Notes: generated by a model not told the origin, from the sequence alone. A stretch of DNA of 12,204 bases from Desulfovibrio sp. (GCA_020217165.1 JAIWOE010000117.1:1-12204), one strand, 5' to 3'. Positions 1 to 6,936 are shown, counted from the first letter of the stretch. Translations and numbers: made by a program.

Positions 1-138
1 GGCCAGAGCCACACACATGGACTCCGCCCCGCCGGGGTTGAGGCCGGTGATGACGTGTACCAGACGAAGCGCCGGGCGATTGTCCGGGCAGATTTCCGGG
101 CGCCTCAGGCCTGGGTCCTCGTCCGGGAAGGGAGGCAC
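1..138 (-). CDS. Glycosyltransferase, probable GT4-type, N-terminal fragment
   Basis: This is the start of a leftward gene cut by the window edge; about 46 codons are visible and open. The translation contains LVHVITGLNPGGAES, the Rossmann-strand plus GGAE/GGAES glycine-rich loop typical of the N-terminus of family-4 (GT-B fold) glycosyltransferases, which transfer sugars from nucleotide-sugars to envelope glycans or lipids. Two GTG codons (141-139 and 138-136) are possible starts. I chose the second because GGAG at 149-146, inside the end of the kinase gene, then has a 7-base spacer. The gene begins within 5 bases of the kinase stop, so it is almost certainly the third gene of the response regulator-kinase operon. 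Substrate and acceptor cannot be read from this fragment. The family call rests on one motif, though a characteristic one. Confidence 0.7.
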   Translation of the reverse strand, partial: MPPFPDEDPGLRRPEICPDNRPALRLVHVITGLNPGGAESMCVALA

Positions 139-142
139 CACC

Positions 143-2212
143 CTACTCCAGCCGCATGCAGACGCGCAATCCGCCGCCGTCCACGTTCTGGGCCCACACC
201 TTGCCGCCCATGCCTTCGGCCAGGCGCTTCACCAGGGCCAGGCCCAGGCCCGTGCCCTTGGTCTTGCGGGTCAGGGAGTCATCCACCCTGTAAAAATCAT
301 TAAAGATCCTCCGCAAAGCCCCCTGGGGCACGCCGGGGCCGGTATCCTCCACGCTCACCAGCACTCGTCCGCCCTCCCGTCCGCCCTCCTCGGCCACGCG
401 GATGACAATGCGCTTTTCCGGCGAGCCACTGCCGAACTTGATGCTGTTTTCCACCAGATTGAGGAGGATTTGCACCATGGCCTCCCGGTCATACGGGATG
501 GGTCGCGTGAGCTGCACGTCTTCCTCAAGGGTAAAGCCGGACAGGGCCAGGGTGGGGCCCAGCACGCGGCGCACCTCGTCCAGTACGTCGGACAGGTCGC
601 CTTCCTGCATTTCAAAACGACGGGTGCGCTTTTCCAGCTTGGCGAACTCCAGCACGTTGCCGATGAGGCGCGAGAGTCGCTCGGCCTCGGTGCTCACGGT
701 GCGCAGGTATTCCTCCTCCCGCTCACGGGAGGGAGCCATGCCTTGTTCCAACATTTCCGCATACATGCGAATTGTTGTCAGGGGCGTTTTGAGTTCATGG
801 GTCACGGAGGAGACAAACCCCGCCCGCCGCTGGGAGAGTTCGTTCAGGGCCCGGGCAGACCGGTACACCGCCGCAAAGCCCCCCACCAGCACCACGGCCA
901 GGGCCCAGGCCAGCATGTTCAGGGTGGCCCGCGCCTCGGAAACGGGGATGTGCGGGCACAACAGCTCGGCCTGTAGGAAGGTGAAGGGCCGGGGAAACTG
1001 CCGGGAAACGTGCAATGCCGGGCTGCCCTGGGCCACCAGGCCATCGGCCATGATTTCCACGGTGCGGCCGTGGTCCATCACCGCCAGGGCCAGATTGGCG
1101 ATGCGGGGCAGCTGCTTGGCGCGAAAGTAGCGATCCATGAGATGTTGCAAGAATCTGGTGCCATCGATGAGCATGCCCTGCCGATAGATGCGCCCGCCGA
1201 TGACCATGCGACGGTACAGAAAAATGCGCCCTTCGGACAACACCATGGACTGCAACGGCGCCACCTCCACTTGAATGGAGGTTCGCGGCGGCGCCTCCAG
1301 CAAGGCTTCCAGGGAGGGAGATCCGGGCCAGACGTGCTGCAGGGCGTCGCCATAGGCCGTGGCCATGGCGGCGTTGCTGTTTTTGCCCAGGGATTCCGCC
1401 AGCTCCTCCACCTTGGCCACGGCCTCGGGGTCATCCTCCGAGGGGGACGGCTGGGCCGGTGAGGCGGTCGGAGGGAGGGGGGACGACTCCGCCTGGAGGG
1501 GTGCGTTCTTGCTCTGCCGCTGCTCCAGGCGGGCGAGGTTGCGGGCCTGGTCCTGGGTGACGATCTGCGTGCGGCCACGGTCCTGGCCTAGGTAATCCCG
1601 GGAGCGGCCGGAAATCATCCCGGCCACCTGATCCAGCAGTCCCTTTTCCCGCAGGACGTCCTGGGACGCCCCGCCGGACATGTTGCGGGACGAAGACTCG
1701 GCGGGTTTTTGCGGCGCTGGAGAGGCCGGGAGCGTCTGGGCGATGAAAAACTTCTCCTCCGGCCGCACGGCGGGTTCGGGGGTGGCCGGCTTGGTGGAAG
1801 CGGCCAGGAAGGGCCCGTCGTCCCGGGCGGCCCGGCGACCGATTTCCTCGTTCACGCCGCGCAACAGGGTCCGCATCTCGGCGGAAAACGCCGCCTGTTG
1901 CACGGGCATGTCCAGGCTGCCATCGGGATTGTGCTGCAGATAGCCCAGAATCCAGGGGGCGGTGGGAAACACCTGCCCAGGGGTATCGTCATCGGGCTCG
2001 CCGGACTGCCAGGCGTCCACGGGCCGGGCTTCCTCCCGGGCTACCATCTGGGCCAGCTCCTCTTCGATGGCGTCGAACAGGGCCACGGCTACAAAGCGCA
2101 TGGCCGCCATTTCCTCGCGGGTCAGGCTTTCATAGCTGCGCTGGATGAACCAGCCCAAGGGCACGGCCAGCGCCAGGAATACCAGCGCCAGCACCAACGT
2201 CACCCGGGACAT
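143..2212 (-). CDS. Transmembrane sensor histidine kinase, HAMP-less, with large periplasmic region
   Basis: This 689-residue kinase is partner of the response regulator encoded just upstream. A first membrane helix spans about residues 4-23 and a second about 432-451, enclosing a periplasmic region of roughly 400 residues. That region includes a low-complexity, Pro/Ser/Ala/Gln-rich stretch (about 137-265) that is probably disordered. The catalytic core follows: HisKA with SVTHELKTPL (phospho-acceptor His472), N box with LLNLVENSIKF (Asn589), G1 box DTGPGVP (Asp623-Pro629), F box FNDFYRVDDS, and G2 box KGTGLGLAL (about 652-660). Only about 20 residues separate membrane helix 2 from His472, so there is no room for a HAMP domain. 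Its ATG overlaps the regulator's TGA (ATGA), implying translational coupling. The core resembles PhoR-type kinases. The signal is unknown, and the sensor region matches no domain I recognise. Confidence 0.93.
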   Translation of the reverse strand: MSRVTLVLALVFLALAVPLGWFIQRSYESLTREEMAAMRFVAVALFDAIEEELAQMVAREEARPVDAWQSGEPDDDTPGQVFPTAPWILGYLQHNPDGSLDMPVQQAAFSAEMRTLLRGVNEEIGRRAARDDGPFLAASTKPATPEPAVRPEEKFFIAQTLPASPAPQKPAESSSRNMSGGASQDVLREKGLLDQVAGMISGRSRDYLGQDRGRTQIVTQDQARNLARLEQRQSKNAPLQAESSPLPPTASPAQPSPSEDDPEAVAKVEELAESLGKNSNAAMATAYGDALQHVWPGSPSLEALLEAPPRTSIQVEVAPLQSMVLSEGRIFLYRRMVIGGRIYRQGMLIDGTRFLQHLMDRYFRAKQLPRIANLALAVMDHGRTVEIMADGLVAQGSPALHVSRQFPRPFTFLQAELLCPHIPVSEARATLNMLAWALAVVLVGGFAAVYRSARALNELSQRRAGFVSSVTHELKTPLTTIRMYAEMLEQGMAPSREREEEYLRTVSTEAERLSRLIGNVLEFAKLEKRTRRFEMQEGDLSDVLDEVRRVLGPTLALSGFTLEEDVQLTRPIPYDREAMVQILLNLVENSIKFGSGSPEKRIVIRVAEEGGREGGRVLVSVEDTGPGVPQGALRRIFNDFYRVDDSLTRKTKGTGLGLALVKRLAEGMGGKVWAQNVDGGGLRVCMRLE

Positions 2213-2940
2213 CAGGCCTCCGTGCCAGCGGCGTCGCGCATGATCTCAGGGTCCAGCCGGTAGCCCTCCCCCCGCACCGTGGCGATGAACTGCCGCTCCC
2301 CGGCCAGCAGGGCAATCTTCTTGCGCAGTTTTGTCATGTGAATATCCACGGTGCGGGTTTCGATATCCGCATCGGGATAGCCCCAGACATCGCGCAGGAG
2401 TTCCTGCCGTCCCACCACGGCCGGGTAGCGCCGGCGCAGGTACAGCAGGATTTCCATTTCCCGCCGGGTCAGGGGTTCCGCGGGCCTGCCCTCGGCGGAG
2501 AGCTCCAGGGCAGCGCCATCGAACACCAGGCCGCCAAGCTCCAGCCGTTCATCGCCCATGCGGCGGCCGCTGCGGCGCAGCACGGCTTCCACGCGGACCA
2601 TGAGCTCGCGCAGGGAAAAGGGCTTGGTGACGTAATCATCCGCGCCGGACTGAAAGCCTTCCACCACATCGTTTTCCGCGCCCTTGGCCGTGAGCATGAT
2701 GATGGCCAGACCCGGCTTTTTCTTGCGCAGGGTCTTGCACACGGAAAAGCCGTCCTTGCCGGGCAGCATGACGTCCAGGAGCACGCAATCGAAGGATTCC
2801 ACCAGGGCCATCTGCTCGCCCTGCACGCCGTCTTCCGCCCCCACGGCCTGATAGCCGTTGAAGATCAGGACATCGAGCAACCCGCGCAGGATGGCGGGAT
2901 CGTCCTCCACCACAAGAATTTTGGCTTTGTGCTGTTGCAT
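2212..2940 (-). CDS. OmpR/PhoB-family response regulator
   Basis: This 242-residue DNA-binding response regulator is the likely target of the kinase that follows it. The receiver domain (about 7-120) has the acidic pair Asp13/Asp14, phospho-acceptor Asp56 in LLDVMLPGKDG, Thr84 in IIMLTAKG and Lys106 in YVTKPF. The C-terminal winged-helix trans_reg_C domain (about 131-235) has the recognisable LTRREMEILLYL and TVDIHMTKLRKKI segments and ends with FIATVRGEGYRL. Domain order and length are standard for the OmpR/PhoB group. An AAGGAG element lies 11 bases before the ATG. It is the first gene of a leftward operon with the kinase and glycosyltransferase, and is transcribed divergently from the vWA lipoprotein gene. 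A tandem-repeat site in the shared upstream region suggests autoregulation. Targets are unknown; calling it PhoB itself is not justified without phosphate-related neighbours. Confidence 0.95.
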   Translation of the reverse strand: MQQHKAKILVVEDDPAILRGLLDVLIFNGYQAVGAEDGVQGEQMALVESFDCVLLDVMLPGKDGFSVCKTLRKKKPGLAIIMLTAKGAENDVVEGFQSGADDYVTKPFSLRELMVRVEAVLRRSGRRMGDERLELGGLVFDGAALELSAEGRPAEPLTRREMEILLYLRRRYPAVVGRQELLRDVWGYPDADIETRTVDIHMTKLRKKIALLAGERQFIATVRGEGYRLDPEIMRDAAGTEA

Positions 2941-2966
2941 GATGAGTTCGGCTCCTTGTGCTGTCT

Positions 2967-2995
2967 GCTATAGTGTCTTCCCCGGCGGTTGTCTT
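2967..2995 (-). promoter_or_regulatory. Candidate sigma-70 promoter for the two-component operon
   Basis: On the minus strand, AAGACA (2995-2990) and TATAGC (2972-2967) are separated by 17 bases. Each matches the sigma-70 consensus at 4 of 6 positions. Transcription would begin near 2960, about 20 bases before the response-regulator start. The tandem box at 3004-3021 ends just upstream of the -35, where an OmpR-family activator would sit. This is read by eye and is only a candidate. Confidence 0.4.
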
Positions 2996-3003
2996 CCCCC
3001 CTT

Positions 3004-3021
3004 CTGTAAGGAGAATGTAAA
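3004..3021. promoter_or_regulatory. Tandem OmpR/PhoB-type direct repeat, candidate regulator box
   Basis: Two heptamers, CTGTAAG (3004-3010) and ATGTAAA (3015-3021), are separated by four bases, giving an 11-base period. This is the architecture of PhoB boxes (two 7-mers with a 4-base spacer), and the GTAAA core also resembles CpxR sites. The box lies between the divergent response-regulator and vWA lipoprotein genes, just upstream of the candidate leftward promoter. The inference is that the adjacent regulator binds here to control its own operon and perhaps the vWA gene. The repeat is seen directly; binding is inferred. Confidence 0.45.
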
Positions 3022-3053
3022 CGACACATGCCGCACATTTACGGCCCGCCCCC

Positions 3054-3081
3054 TTGAGAAACCTGGGCCGCGCGCTACCCT
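3054..3081 (+). promoter_or_regulatory. Candidate promoter for the vWA lipoprotein gene
   Basis: TTGAGA (3054-3059; 5 of 6 matches to the -35 consensus) is followed after 16 bases by TACCCT (3076-3081; 3 of 6). A start near 3088 would leave a leader of about 30 bases before the ATG. The -10 element is weak, so this is tentative. Confidence 0.28.
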
Positions 3082-3117
3082 GCATCGCATCCGCAACGCA
3101 TGCCAGGAGGCGCCTTC

Positions 3118-4647
3118 ATGCAACACGCACCGCAACACCGTACACCCGGTCACCCTCCATCCGACCCACGCCCAATCAGGCAACGGGCCCCCATGCAATG
3201 GCTCTTTCTCCTGTGCGTTTTGGTGGTGGCTGCCTGTTCGGTGCTGGGATTCAGCCGGCAGGCCAGCCTCCCTGCCCTGCCTGCGCCTGCCAGCGCGGCC
3301 ACGTTCTCCGCCGGCGAAGGCCCCCTGGCCATGACGGCCACCCTCACCCAGTCCAAGGTGGCCCGCGGCTCCGATGGCCACACCACCCTCTCCCTCACCC
3401 TCAAGGCCGCTGCGGCTGCGGGGGACGAAGCCACGGCCCCGTCACGAACGCCCCTGCCAGCGCAGCAGTCCTCGGCACCACAATCCTTGGACGTGGCCGT
3501 GGTGCTGGACCGCTCCGGCTCCATGCGCGGCGACAAGCTGGCCGGCGCCAAGCAGGCCCTGCGCACCCTGGTGGGGGCCATGACCGAGAGCGACCGCTTT
3601 GCCCTTCTCTCCTATGCCGATGATGTCACCGTGCACCAGTCCCTGATCCGCTGCACCCCCAAGGCCAAGGCCGCCCTGCTGGAACACATTGACGCCCTGG
3701 AAGCCGGTGGCAACACCAACCTAGGCGCGGGGCTGGAGTATGGTCTGCAGGCCCTGCAGCACCCCGGCGACAGCGCCAACGTCCGGCTGGCCCTGCTGGT
3801 CTCCGACGGACTGGCCAACCGCGGTGTTACCGACGCCGTACAGCTCGGACGCATGGCCGCCAAGGGCCTGTCCCAGGATGTGATGGTCTCTACCGTGGGC
3901 GTGGGGCTGGACTTCAACGAAGCCCTCATGACCCGCATTGCCGACCTCGGCGGGGGAAGCTACCGCTTTTTGGAAGATCCACGCACCTTTGCCGCTGGGT
4001 TTTTCGAGGAATTCGCCACGGTGCGCCGGGCCGTGGCCGTGCATCTGGAAATCCGCATCAGCCTGCCCCGGGGGGTCACCCTGGTGGAGGCCTCGGGCTA
4101 TCCCGTGCACATGGAAGGCAGTACCGCCGTCATCCGTCCCGGCAGCCTGGCCGAAGGCGCCACCCGCACCCTGCACCTGAATCTCCAGGCCGCCACGGAC
4201 CAGCCGGCAGCCTTCGAGATCGGTCCCGTGGCCGTGCAGTATGGCCCCAAAGAGGCCCAGCGCACCCTGCGCCTGGCCCAGCCCCTGGTGGTGGCCTGCG
4301 TGGAGAGCCCTGCCGAAGCTGAAGCCTCCATCGACAAGGACACCTGGGAGCGCAAGGTGTTGGTGGATGACTACAACAAACTCAAGGACACGGTGGCGAC
4401 CAAGGTCCGCGAGGGCGACGCCGCCGGGGCCCGTCAGGCCATCGATGCTTATGTGCAGACCCAGCAGACGGCCAACCAGGCCGTGGGGTCCGAGCGGATA
4501 CAGGACAATATCGAAAAGGACGTGCCGGCACTGCAACGGCAGGTGGAAGAAACACTGGCAGCCCCGCCCGCCGCGCGTCCCGCACTGCAAAACCGCATGG
4601 CCAAGTCCATGCAATATGAAAGCTACAGCGGCCGGCGCGACAAGTAG
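3118..4647 (+). CDS. von Willebrand factor A domain lipoprotein
   Basis: This is a predicted envelope lipoprotein of 509 residues. The ATG at 3118 is chosen because AGGAGG (3105-3110) precedes it by 7 bases; an in-frame ATG 18 bases upstream lacks this. The N-terminus is a long polar segment, then a hydrophobic stretch ending in the lipobox VAAC (Cys40). A shorter signal starting at 3193 would also work but has no clear ribosome site. The vWA domain (about 122-300) keeps a complete MIDAS metal site: DRSGS (Asp131, Ser133, Ser135), the NTN threonine (about Thr200), and SDG (about Asp230). A beta-rich region follows, then a charged helical C-terminus (about 400-503) with coiled-coil character. 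MIDAS domains bind protein partners through a divalent cation; the partner here is unknown. The gene is divergent from the two-component operon and stands alone, with a terminator about 70 bases downstream. Confidence 0.88.
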   Translation: MQHAPQHRTPGHPPSDPRPIRQRAPMQWLFLLCVLVVAACSVLGFSRQASLPALPAPASAATFSAGEGPLAMTATLTQSKVARGSDGHTTLSLTLKAAAAAGDEATAPSRTPLPAQQSSAPQSLDVAVVLDRSGSMRGDKLAGAKQALRTLVGAMTESDRFALLSYADDVTVHQSLIRCTPKAKAALLEHIDALEAGGNTNLGAGLEYGLQALQHPGDSANVRLALLVSDGLANRGVTDAVQLGRMAAKGLSQDVMVSTVGVGLDFNEALMTRIADLGGGSYRFLEDPRTFAAGFFEEFATVRRAVAVHLEIRISLPRGVTLVEASGYPVHMEGSTAVIRPGSLAEGATRTLHLNLQAATDQPAAFEIGPVAVQYGPKEAQRTLRLAQPLVVACVESPAEAEASIDKDTWERKVLVDDYNKLKDTVATKVREGDAAGARQAIDAYVQTQQTANQAVGSERIQDNIEKDVPALQRQVEETLAAPPAARPALQNRMAKSMQYESYSGRRDK

Positions 4648-4717
4648 TCCAGCAGAATCTGCACCATACGCCGGTGGGGCCTGCAAGTTGCGCGGGCTCC
4701 CCGGCCCCCGGCGGTCT

Positions 4718-4742
4718 ACGGCAGCGCAGATTGCCGTTTTTT
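4718..4742 (+). terminator. Intrinsic terminator after the vWA gene
   Basis: ACGGCA (4718-4723) pairs perfectly with TGCCGT (4732-4737) across an 8-base loop, followed by an uninterrupted run of T to 4742. It lies 71 bases past the vWA stop codon and probably ends that transcript. The stem is short, so efficiency may be partial. Confidence 0.65.
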
Positions 4743-4798
4743 CACGTGCCACCGGTGCAGAAAAAAGGCACAAAGCCCTGGGTGCGGCCCTTGGCATT

Positions 4799-4828
4799 TT
4801 GATAAAGAAAGTGTAGAGAGAATCTACA
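4799..4828 (+). promoter_or_regulatory. Candidate promoter with inverted repeat upstream of the Sir2-tol operon
   Basis: TTGATA (4799-4804; 5 of 6 matches to a -35) is followed after 18 bases by TCTACA (4823-4828; 3 of 6). The putative -10 is the right arm of a perfect inverted repeat, TGTAGA (4812-4817) and TCTACA (4823-4828), with a 5-base centre. The repeat could be an operator or a small RNA hairpin. It is the only plausible start signal I see between the two terminators of this gap, but the -10 match is poor. Confidence 0.27.
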
Positions 4829-4857
4829 GTTGATGGGGCAGGAGCACCCCACCCACC

Positions 4858-4926
4858 ATGGCGACCCTTCGCCCCGCCTTCCGCTTTCGGCGGGGAAGGC
4901 CATTTTTTCGACATCACGGTCCATGA
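4858..4926 (+). CDS. Possible 22-codon leader ORF preceding the Sir2 gene
   Basis: An ATG-initiated frame of 22 codons encodes a peptide rich in Arg (6), Phe (4) and His (2), with RFRRGRPFFRHH in its second half. It entirely contains the terminator hairpin at 4866-4908. Its TGA (4924-4926) overlaps the Sir2 ATG (4923-4925) in an ATGA arrangement, the same overlap used elsewhere in this operon. AGGAG at 4840-4844 precedes the ATG by 13 bases, longer than ideal. If translated, it would explain why the Sir2 gene has no Shine-Dalgarno sequence. A 22-codon frame can easily occur by chance in GC-rich DNA, so this is a candidate leader peptide rather than an established gene. Confidence 0.33.
   Translation: MATLRPAFRFRRGRPFFRHHGP
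4866..4908 (+). terminator. Intrinsic terminator or attenuator immediately before the Sir2 gene
   Basis: CCCCGCC (4872-4878) pairs with GGCGGGG (4889-4895). After a two-base bulge, CCTT (4866-4869) pairs with AAGG (4896-4899). Six T follow at 4903-4908. The run of T ends only 14 bases before the Sir2 ATG, leaving no room for a normal promoter and leader between them. Either it backs up the first terminator and the downstream transcript reads through, or it is a conditional attenuator for the Sir2-tol operon. Confidence 0.72.
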
Positions 4927-5732
4927 ATATGGAATCTTGGCGGCAGTATATTCCTGCGGCAGCGCAGATGCTTCGTGAGGCACGGTGTTGCGTGGCATTG
5001 ACTGGCGCCGGCATCTCCGTGGCCAGCGGCATCCCTGATTTCCGCAGCCCTGGCGGGTTGTGGACCCGGCACGACCCCATGCGCGTGGCCACCCTGCAGG
5101 CCCTGCAGCGCGAGCCCCGCCGGGTGTGGGAATTTCTCCTGGACGCCAATCAGGGATTCGACGCCGCCCGCCCCAATCCTGCCCACACCGCCCTGGCCAG
5201 CCTGGAAGCGGCAGGCAGGGTGCAGGCCGTGATTACCCAAAACATCGACGGCCTGCACACCGCGGCTGGCTCCCGCAGGGTGGTGGAATTCCATGGCAAT
5301 GCCCGCCGGTATTATTGCATGGCCTGCAAGACGCCCCACCCCGCCCAGGAGGCCGCCACCCTGACGCGGGAGGCCCTCCCCTGGACCTGCCGCTGCGGGG
5401 GCGTGGTGCGGCCGGACATCGTCTTTTTTGGCGAACACATCCCCCCGCAGGCCCTGGCCACGTCCATGGCCCTGACCCGGCAGGCCGACCTGCTCCTCAT
5501 TATCGGCACGTCGGGTGAGGTGGCGCCGGCCAGTCAGCTGCCGTGGGAAGTGAAGAGCCACGGTGGTCGGGTCATTGAACTCAATGCTGGCGACAGCCTG
5601 TTCGGCGCCCTGCCGGACTTGGTGTTGCGCGCCAGGGCCGAGGAGGCCCTGCCCGCCCTCGCCGCGCTTGTCCTCAATGCGACGCAGCACGATTTGCAGC
5701 ATGCCACAGTGGCATCGGAGAGACCGCAATGA
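4923..5732 (+). CDS. Sir2-family NAD-dependent protein deacylase (CobB type)
   Basis: Sirtuin of 269 residues that removes acyl groups from lysines using NAD, in the cytoplasm. All signature motifs are present: GAGISVASGIPDFR (about 28-41), TQNIDGLH (105-112), catalytic His124 in EFHGNA, a zinc site with Cys132, Cys135, Cys156 and Cys158, RPDIVFFGE (163-171) and GTSGEVAPASQLP (195-207). The frame is open upstream to a TTG at 4830, but that extension would run through the terminator. The ATG at 4923 gives the usual helix before the first motif. No Shine-Dalgarno is visible before it. The stop overlaps the tolQ start (ATGA), so the gene is the coupled first member of the Tol-Pal operon. Acyl preference (acetyl, succinyl or other) cannot be decided from sequence; I see no clear Tyr-Arg pair of the desuccinylase class. 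A role in regulating the Tol system is speculative. Confidence 0.93.
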   Translation: MNMESWRQYIPAAAQMLREARCCVALTGAGISVASGIPDFRSPGGLWTRHDPMRVATLQALQREPRRVWEFLLDANQGFDAARPNPAHTALASLEAAGRVQAVITQNIDGLHTAAGSRRVVEFHGNARRYYCMACKTPHPAQEAATLTREALPWTCRCGGVVRPDIVFFGEHIPPQALATSMALTRQADLLLIIGTSGEVAPASQLPWEVKSHGGRVIELNAGDSLFGALPDLVLRARAEEALPALAALVLNATQHDLQHATVASERPQ

Positions 5733-6415
5733 ACGAAATGGGTTATTTGGAGATTCTGGGACAGGCCACCCTGGTGGTCAAACTGGTCATCGTGTTGCTG
5801 GTGGTCATGTCCCTGATCAGCTGGACCATCATCTTCACCAAAATTTTCATGCTCAAGGGCGCCAAGCGCCGCGCCGTGCGCGACATGGGCGCCTTTCAGG
5901 AAGCGCGCAGCCTGCACATGGCCATCGAGCGCATGGGGCTGGACTCCTTTTCCCCGGCCTACCGCGTGGCCGTGGAGGGCGTGAATGAGTTAAACCGGTT
6001 CGAGGAATACGAATCCCCGGACAAGGGGCAGGTGGAAACCGTGGTGGAAAACCTGCGCCGGGCCTTGCGGCACGGCGTCTCCAACGAGGTGAACCGCCTC
6101 ACGGCCTCCCTCTCCTTCCTGGCCACCTGCGCCAGCTCTGCACCGTTCATCGGCCTGTTTGGCACGGTGTGGGGCATCATGCATTCCTTCCATTCCATCG
6201 GTAAGCAGGGTGCAGCCTCCCTGGCCACGGTGGCCCCCGGCATTTCCGAGGCCCTCATCGCCACGGCCATCGGGCTGCTGGTGGCCATTCCCGCTGCGGT
6301 TGCATACAACTATTTCAATGGGTTGATCAGCCATCTGGAGGCCGAACTGGTCAACTTTGCTGGCGTGTTCCTGAACCGGGTCCAGCGCGAGCTGCCCAGC
6401 ATGGCCCAGGCCTAG
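5729..6415 (+). CDS. tolQ: TolQ, proton-channel motor subunit of Tol-Pal
   Basis: Inner-membrane MotA/TolQ/ExbB protein of 228 residues. With TolR it uses proton flow to energise TolA, which supports outer-membrane constriction during division. Three membrane helices are evident: about 14-40, 126-152 and 167-196, with the large cytoplasmic loop between the first two. Helix 2 contains FIGLFGTVWGI and helix 3 ISEALIATAIGLLVAIPA, the two conserved family segments. Thr146 and Thr179 align with the channel threonines Thr145 and Thr178 of E. coli TolQ. Length is normal. The start is preceded by GGAGAG and overlaps the Sir2 stop by ATGA. Identity as TolQ rather than ExbB follows from the tolR-tolA-tolB-pal genes behind it. 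Confidence 0.97.
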   Translation: MNEMGYLEILGQATLVVKLVIVLLVVMSLISWTIIFTKIFMLKGAKRRAVRDMGAFQEARSLHMAIERMGLDSFSPAYRVAVEGVNELNRFEEYESPDKGQVETVVENLRRALRHGVSNEVNRLTASLSFLATCASSAPFIGLFGTVWGIMHSFHSIGKQGAASLATVAPGISEALIATAIGLLVAIPAAVAYNYFNGLISHLEAELVNFAGVFLNRVQRELPSMAQA

Positions 6416-6444
6416 CCCGCATTGTTTTTAAGGAAGGAACTCGT

Positions 6445-6924
6445 ATGGGCATAAGTACAGGCAACGGCGGCCGCAACGGCATGATGGCAGAAATCAATGT
6501 GACTCCCTTTGTGGACGTCATGCTGGTGCTGCTCATCATCTTCATGGTCACCGCCCCCATGATGACCCAGGGCCTGGACGTGGACCTGCCCCAAACACGC
6601 AAGGTGGACGTGCTGCCTTCGGACGTGGAGCACCTGGTGCTGACCATCAGCAAGGATGGCGCCATGATGCTGGACAAGTACAAGACCGATATCAGCACCC
6701 TCCAGGCCCAGGTGAAGCAAAACGTGGTGGCGGCCAAGAAACAGCTGTTCCTCAAGGCAGATAAGGATGTGCCCTACGGGCTGGTGGTGCAAGCCATGTC
6801 TGAAATCCGCCTGGCCGGCGTGGAAAAACTGGGCGTGGTGGCGGAACAGGCGGAATTGCCCGCCGCGAAGACGCCCCTGGCACCCCCACCAGCCACCCCT
6901 GCGGGCGCCAAGCCCAAGCAGTAA
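6445..6924 (+). CDS. tolR: TolR, motor stator protein of Tol-Pal
   Basis: ExbD/TolR-family protein of 159 residues, anchored in the inner membrane by one helix (about 22-42) with a periplasmic domain. The motif AEINVTPFVDVMLVLLIIFM contains Asp24, which matches the proton-carrying Asp23 of E. coli TolR. A short cytoplasmic N-terminus and the sequence TAPMMTQGLDVDLPQ after the helix are typical. The last roughly 20 residues are an Ala/Pro/Lys-rich tail (LAPPPATPAGAKPKQ) longer than in the E. coli protein. A strong ribosome site, AAGGAAGGA, lies just before the ATG. The gene sits 29 bases after tolQ and 12 bases before tolA. Confidence 0.97.
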   Translation: MGISTGNGGRNGMMAEINVTPFVDVMLVLLIIFMVTAPMMTQGLDVDLPQTRKVDVLPSDVEHLVLTISKDGAMMLDKYKTDISTLQAQVKQNVVAAKKQLFLKADKDVPYGLVVQAMSEIRLAGVEKLGVVAEQAELPAAKTPLAPPPATPAGAKPKQ

Positions 6925-6936
6925 CCGAGACGTTAG

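Noticed and set aside
17..976. Plus-strand open frame opposite the kinase C-terminus
   Set aside because: The minus strand has an unambiguous histidine kinase with all catalytic boxes. The plus-strand translation is His/Gly/Gln-rich antisense.
4830..4922. N-terminal extension of the Sir2 protein from TTG 4830
   Set aside because: It would translate through the terminator and adds 31 residues with no sirtuin similarity. The ATG at 4923 gives the normal family start.
3721..4998. Long minus-strand open frame opposite the vWA gene
   Set aside because: It covers a clear plus-strand gene, crosses two terminators and an intergenic gap, and its translation shows no recognisable domain.
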